From CAITSH01 sp945892985 (GTDB lineage Bacteria > Pseudomonadota > Gammaproteobacteria > Burkholderiales > SG8-39), in contig CAMDDU010000002.1 of the NCBI GenBank assembly GCA_945892985.1, forward strand, positions 1-64,000: 64,000 nucleotides of DNA, read 5' to 3'. Position numbers and translations under genes: made by a program. How positions within the stretch are numbered: the first letter of the stretch is position 1; every line of letters starts with the position of its first letter. This document shows positions 63,197-64,000 of this stretch, one piece after another. The notes beneath the pieces were generated by a model. The model did not search any database. It saw only the letters and a program-made list of their open reading frames with translations, and was not told where the DNA came from.

Positions 63197-64000
63197 ATGC
63201 TTGATATCCGCCGCCTTTCCACGGCGCAAGCCGACTTTGACGTTGAACTTGGCGCGCTGACGGCTTTTGATGCCTCGCTCGACGCTTCGATCGAGGGCAC
63301 TGTCGCGGCTATTCTGGCCGATGTCAGGGCACGCGGCGATGCCGCCGTGCTCGAATACACGGCGCGCTTCGATCGCCTGAAAGCCGCGTCCATGGCCGAT
63401 CTCCAGCTGGGAGCCGCAGAGTTGCAGGCCAGCCTAGCGCGTATTGGCAAATCGCAGCGAGAAGCACTTGAGCAGGCCGCGGCGCGGGTGCGCGGCTATC
63501 ACGAGCGTCAGGTCGCCCAGTCCTGGGAGTACCGCGAAGCCGATGGCACGGTGCTTGGTCAGCGCATCAGCCCGCTCGATCGCGCCGGCCTTTATGTACC
63601 GGGTGGCCGCGCCGCCTACCCCTCTTCGGTGCTGATGAACGCCATCCCGGCCAAGGTCGCCGGCGTGGCCGAGCTGGTGATGGTGGTGCCCACGCCGGAT
63701 GGCGAAAAAAATGACCTCGTGCTTGCCGCGGCGGCGATCGCCGGTATCGACATGGTGTTCACCATAGGCGGCGCCCAAGCCATCGGCGCACTCGCCTACG
63801 GCACCCAGAGCATTGCGCAAGTGGACAAGATCGTCGGGCCGGGTAACGCCTATGTTGCCGCGGCCAAGCGCCGCGTGTTTGGCACCGTCGGCATAGACAT
63901 GGTCGCCGGCCCCTCGGAAATCCTCGTTATCTGCGATGGCAAGACCAATCCGGACTGGATCGCCATGGACTTATTCTCGCAGGCCGAGCACGATGAGGCG
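63197..64000 (+). CDS. hisD: Histidinol dehydrogenase, partial (3' end beyond window)
   Basis: The first 268 codons are present and open to the right edge. Segments RAGLYVPGGRAAYPSSVLMNAIPAKVAGV, VDKIVGPGNAYVAAAKRRVFG and DMVAGPSEILVI are diagnostic for HisD, and SQAEHDEA at the edge belongs to the zinc/substrate site. It catalyses the last two oxidations to histidine. ATG 63197, directly after hisG. Confidence 0.96.
   Translation, partial: MLDIRRLSTAQADFDVELGALTAFDASLDASIEGTVAAILADVRARGDAAVLEYTARFDRLKAASMADLQLGAAELQASLARIGKSQREALEQAAARVRGYHERQVAQSWEYREADGTVLGQRISPLDRAGLYVPGGRAAYPSSVLMNAIPAKVAGVAELVMVVPTPDGEKNDLVLAAAAIAGIDMVFTIGGAQAIGALAYGTQSIAQVDKIVGPGNAYVAAAKRRVFGTVGIDMVAGPSEILVICDGKTNPDWIAMDLFSQAEHDEA

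Overview
The window reads as chromosomal DNA of a GC-rich betaproteobacterium. The evidence is gene order typical of that class (kdsD-kdsC-lptC-lptA-lptB-rpoN-hpf-ptsN-hprK-rapZ; mlaFEDACB, an ABC exporter pair, ibaG-murA-hisG-hisD; yicC, gmk-rpoZ-spoT), a short-form HisG, and HprK paired with PtsN. A Rhodocyclales-like host is my best guess because of the aromatic-acid CoA cluster at the left edge, but the genus cannot be fixed from sequence alone. There is no phage, plasmid, transposase or CRISPR array.

Layout. (1) 1-6.5 kb, minus strand: a catabolic operon with alpha/beta hydrolase, SDR dehydrogenase, MarR regulator, atypical crotonase, dienelactone hydrolase, acyl-CoA dehydrogenase and the start of an aryl-CoA ligase that looks like 2-aminobenzoate-CoA ligase. 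Between crotonase and dienelactone hydrolase lies a six-copy, 194-bp tandem array built from the intergenic spacer itself. (2) 6.6-16.8 kb: housekeeping genes (rph, a PP2C phosphatase/kinase pair, yicC, gmk, rpoZ, spoT, rdgB, hemW, trmB). SpoT carries a collagen-like repeat insertion. (3) 16.8-19.6 kb: thiS-thiG, then a degraded stretch with two remnants of Bug/TctC-type solute-binding genes around an RraA-like aldolase gene, ending at tRNA-Gly(CCC). (4) 19.6-34.9 kb: 5'-nucleotidase, asmA-like, mutY, a LON-domain protein, rapZ, psiF-like, hprK, ptsN, hpf, rpoN, the lpt/kds genes and a Kef-type antiporter, closed by a bidirectional terminator.

(5) 34.9-55.0 kb is the most distinctive region: an MSHA-like type IV pilus locus. 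On the minus strand from right to left it holds an ABC ATPase, a sigma54-dependent response regulator, an ExeA/MshM-like ATPase fused to a SPOR domain, secretin, TPR protein, GspE/PilB ATPase, GspF/PilC platform protein, a PilM/PilN-like fusion, a PilO-like protein, a small periplasmic protein, two large pilin-like proteins and a duplicated 4-TM protein. A multi-pass histidine kinase lies on the plus strand, followed by an ABC-2 permease, a helical-repeat protein and a major pilin candidate with a plausible sigma54 promoter. The pilus core thus sits between the two halves of what looks like one ABC transporter plus two-component unit. (6) 55.1-64 kb, plus strand: mlaFEDACB for outer-membrane lipid asymmetry, a YadGH-type exporter, ibaG-murA, hisG and the first two thirds of hisD.

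A cross-cutting feature is a set of short-period tandem arrays (7, 8 and 9 bp units), mostly in spacers and once inside spoT, together with a dispersed REP-like hairpin family.
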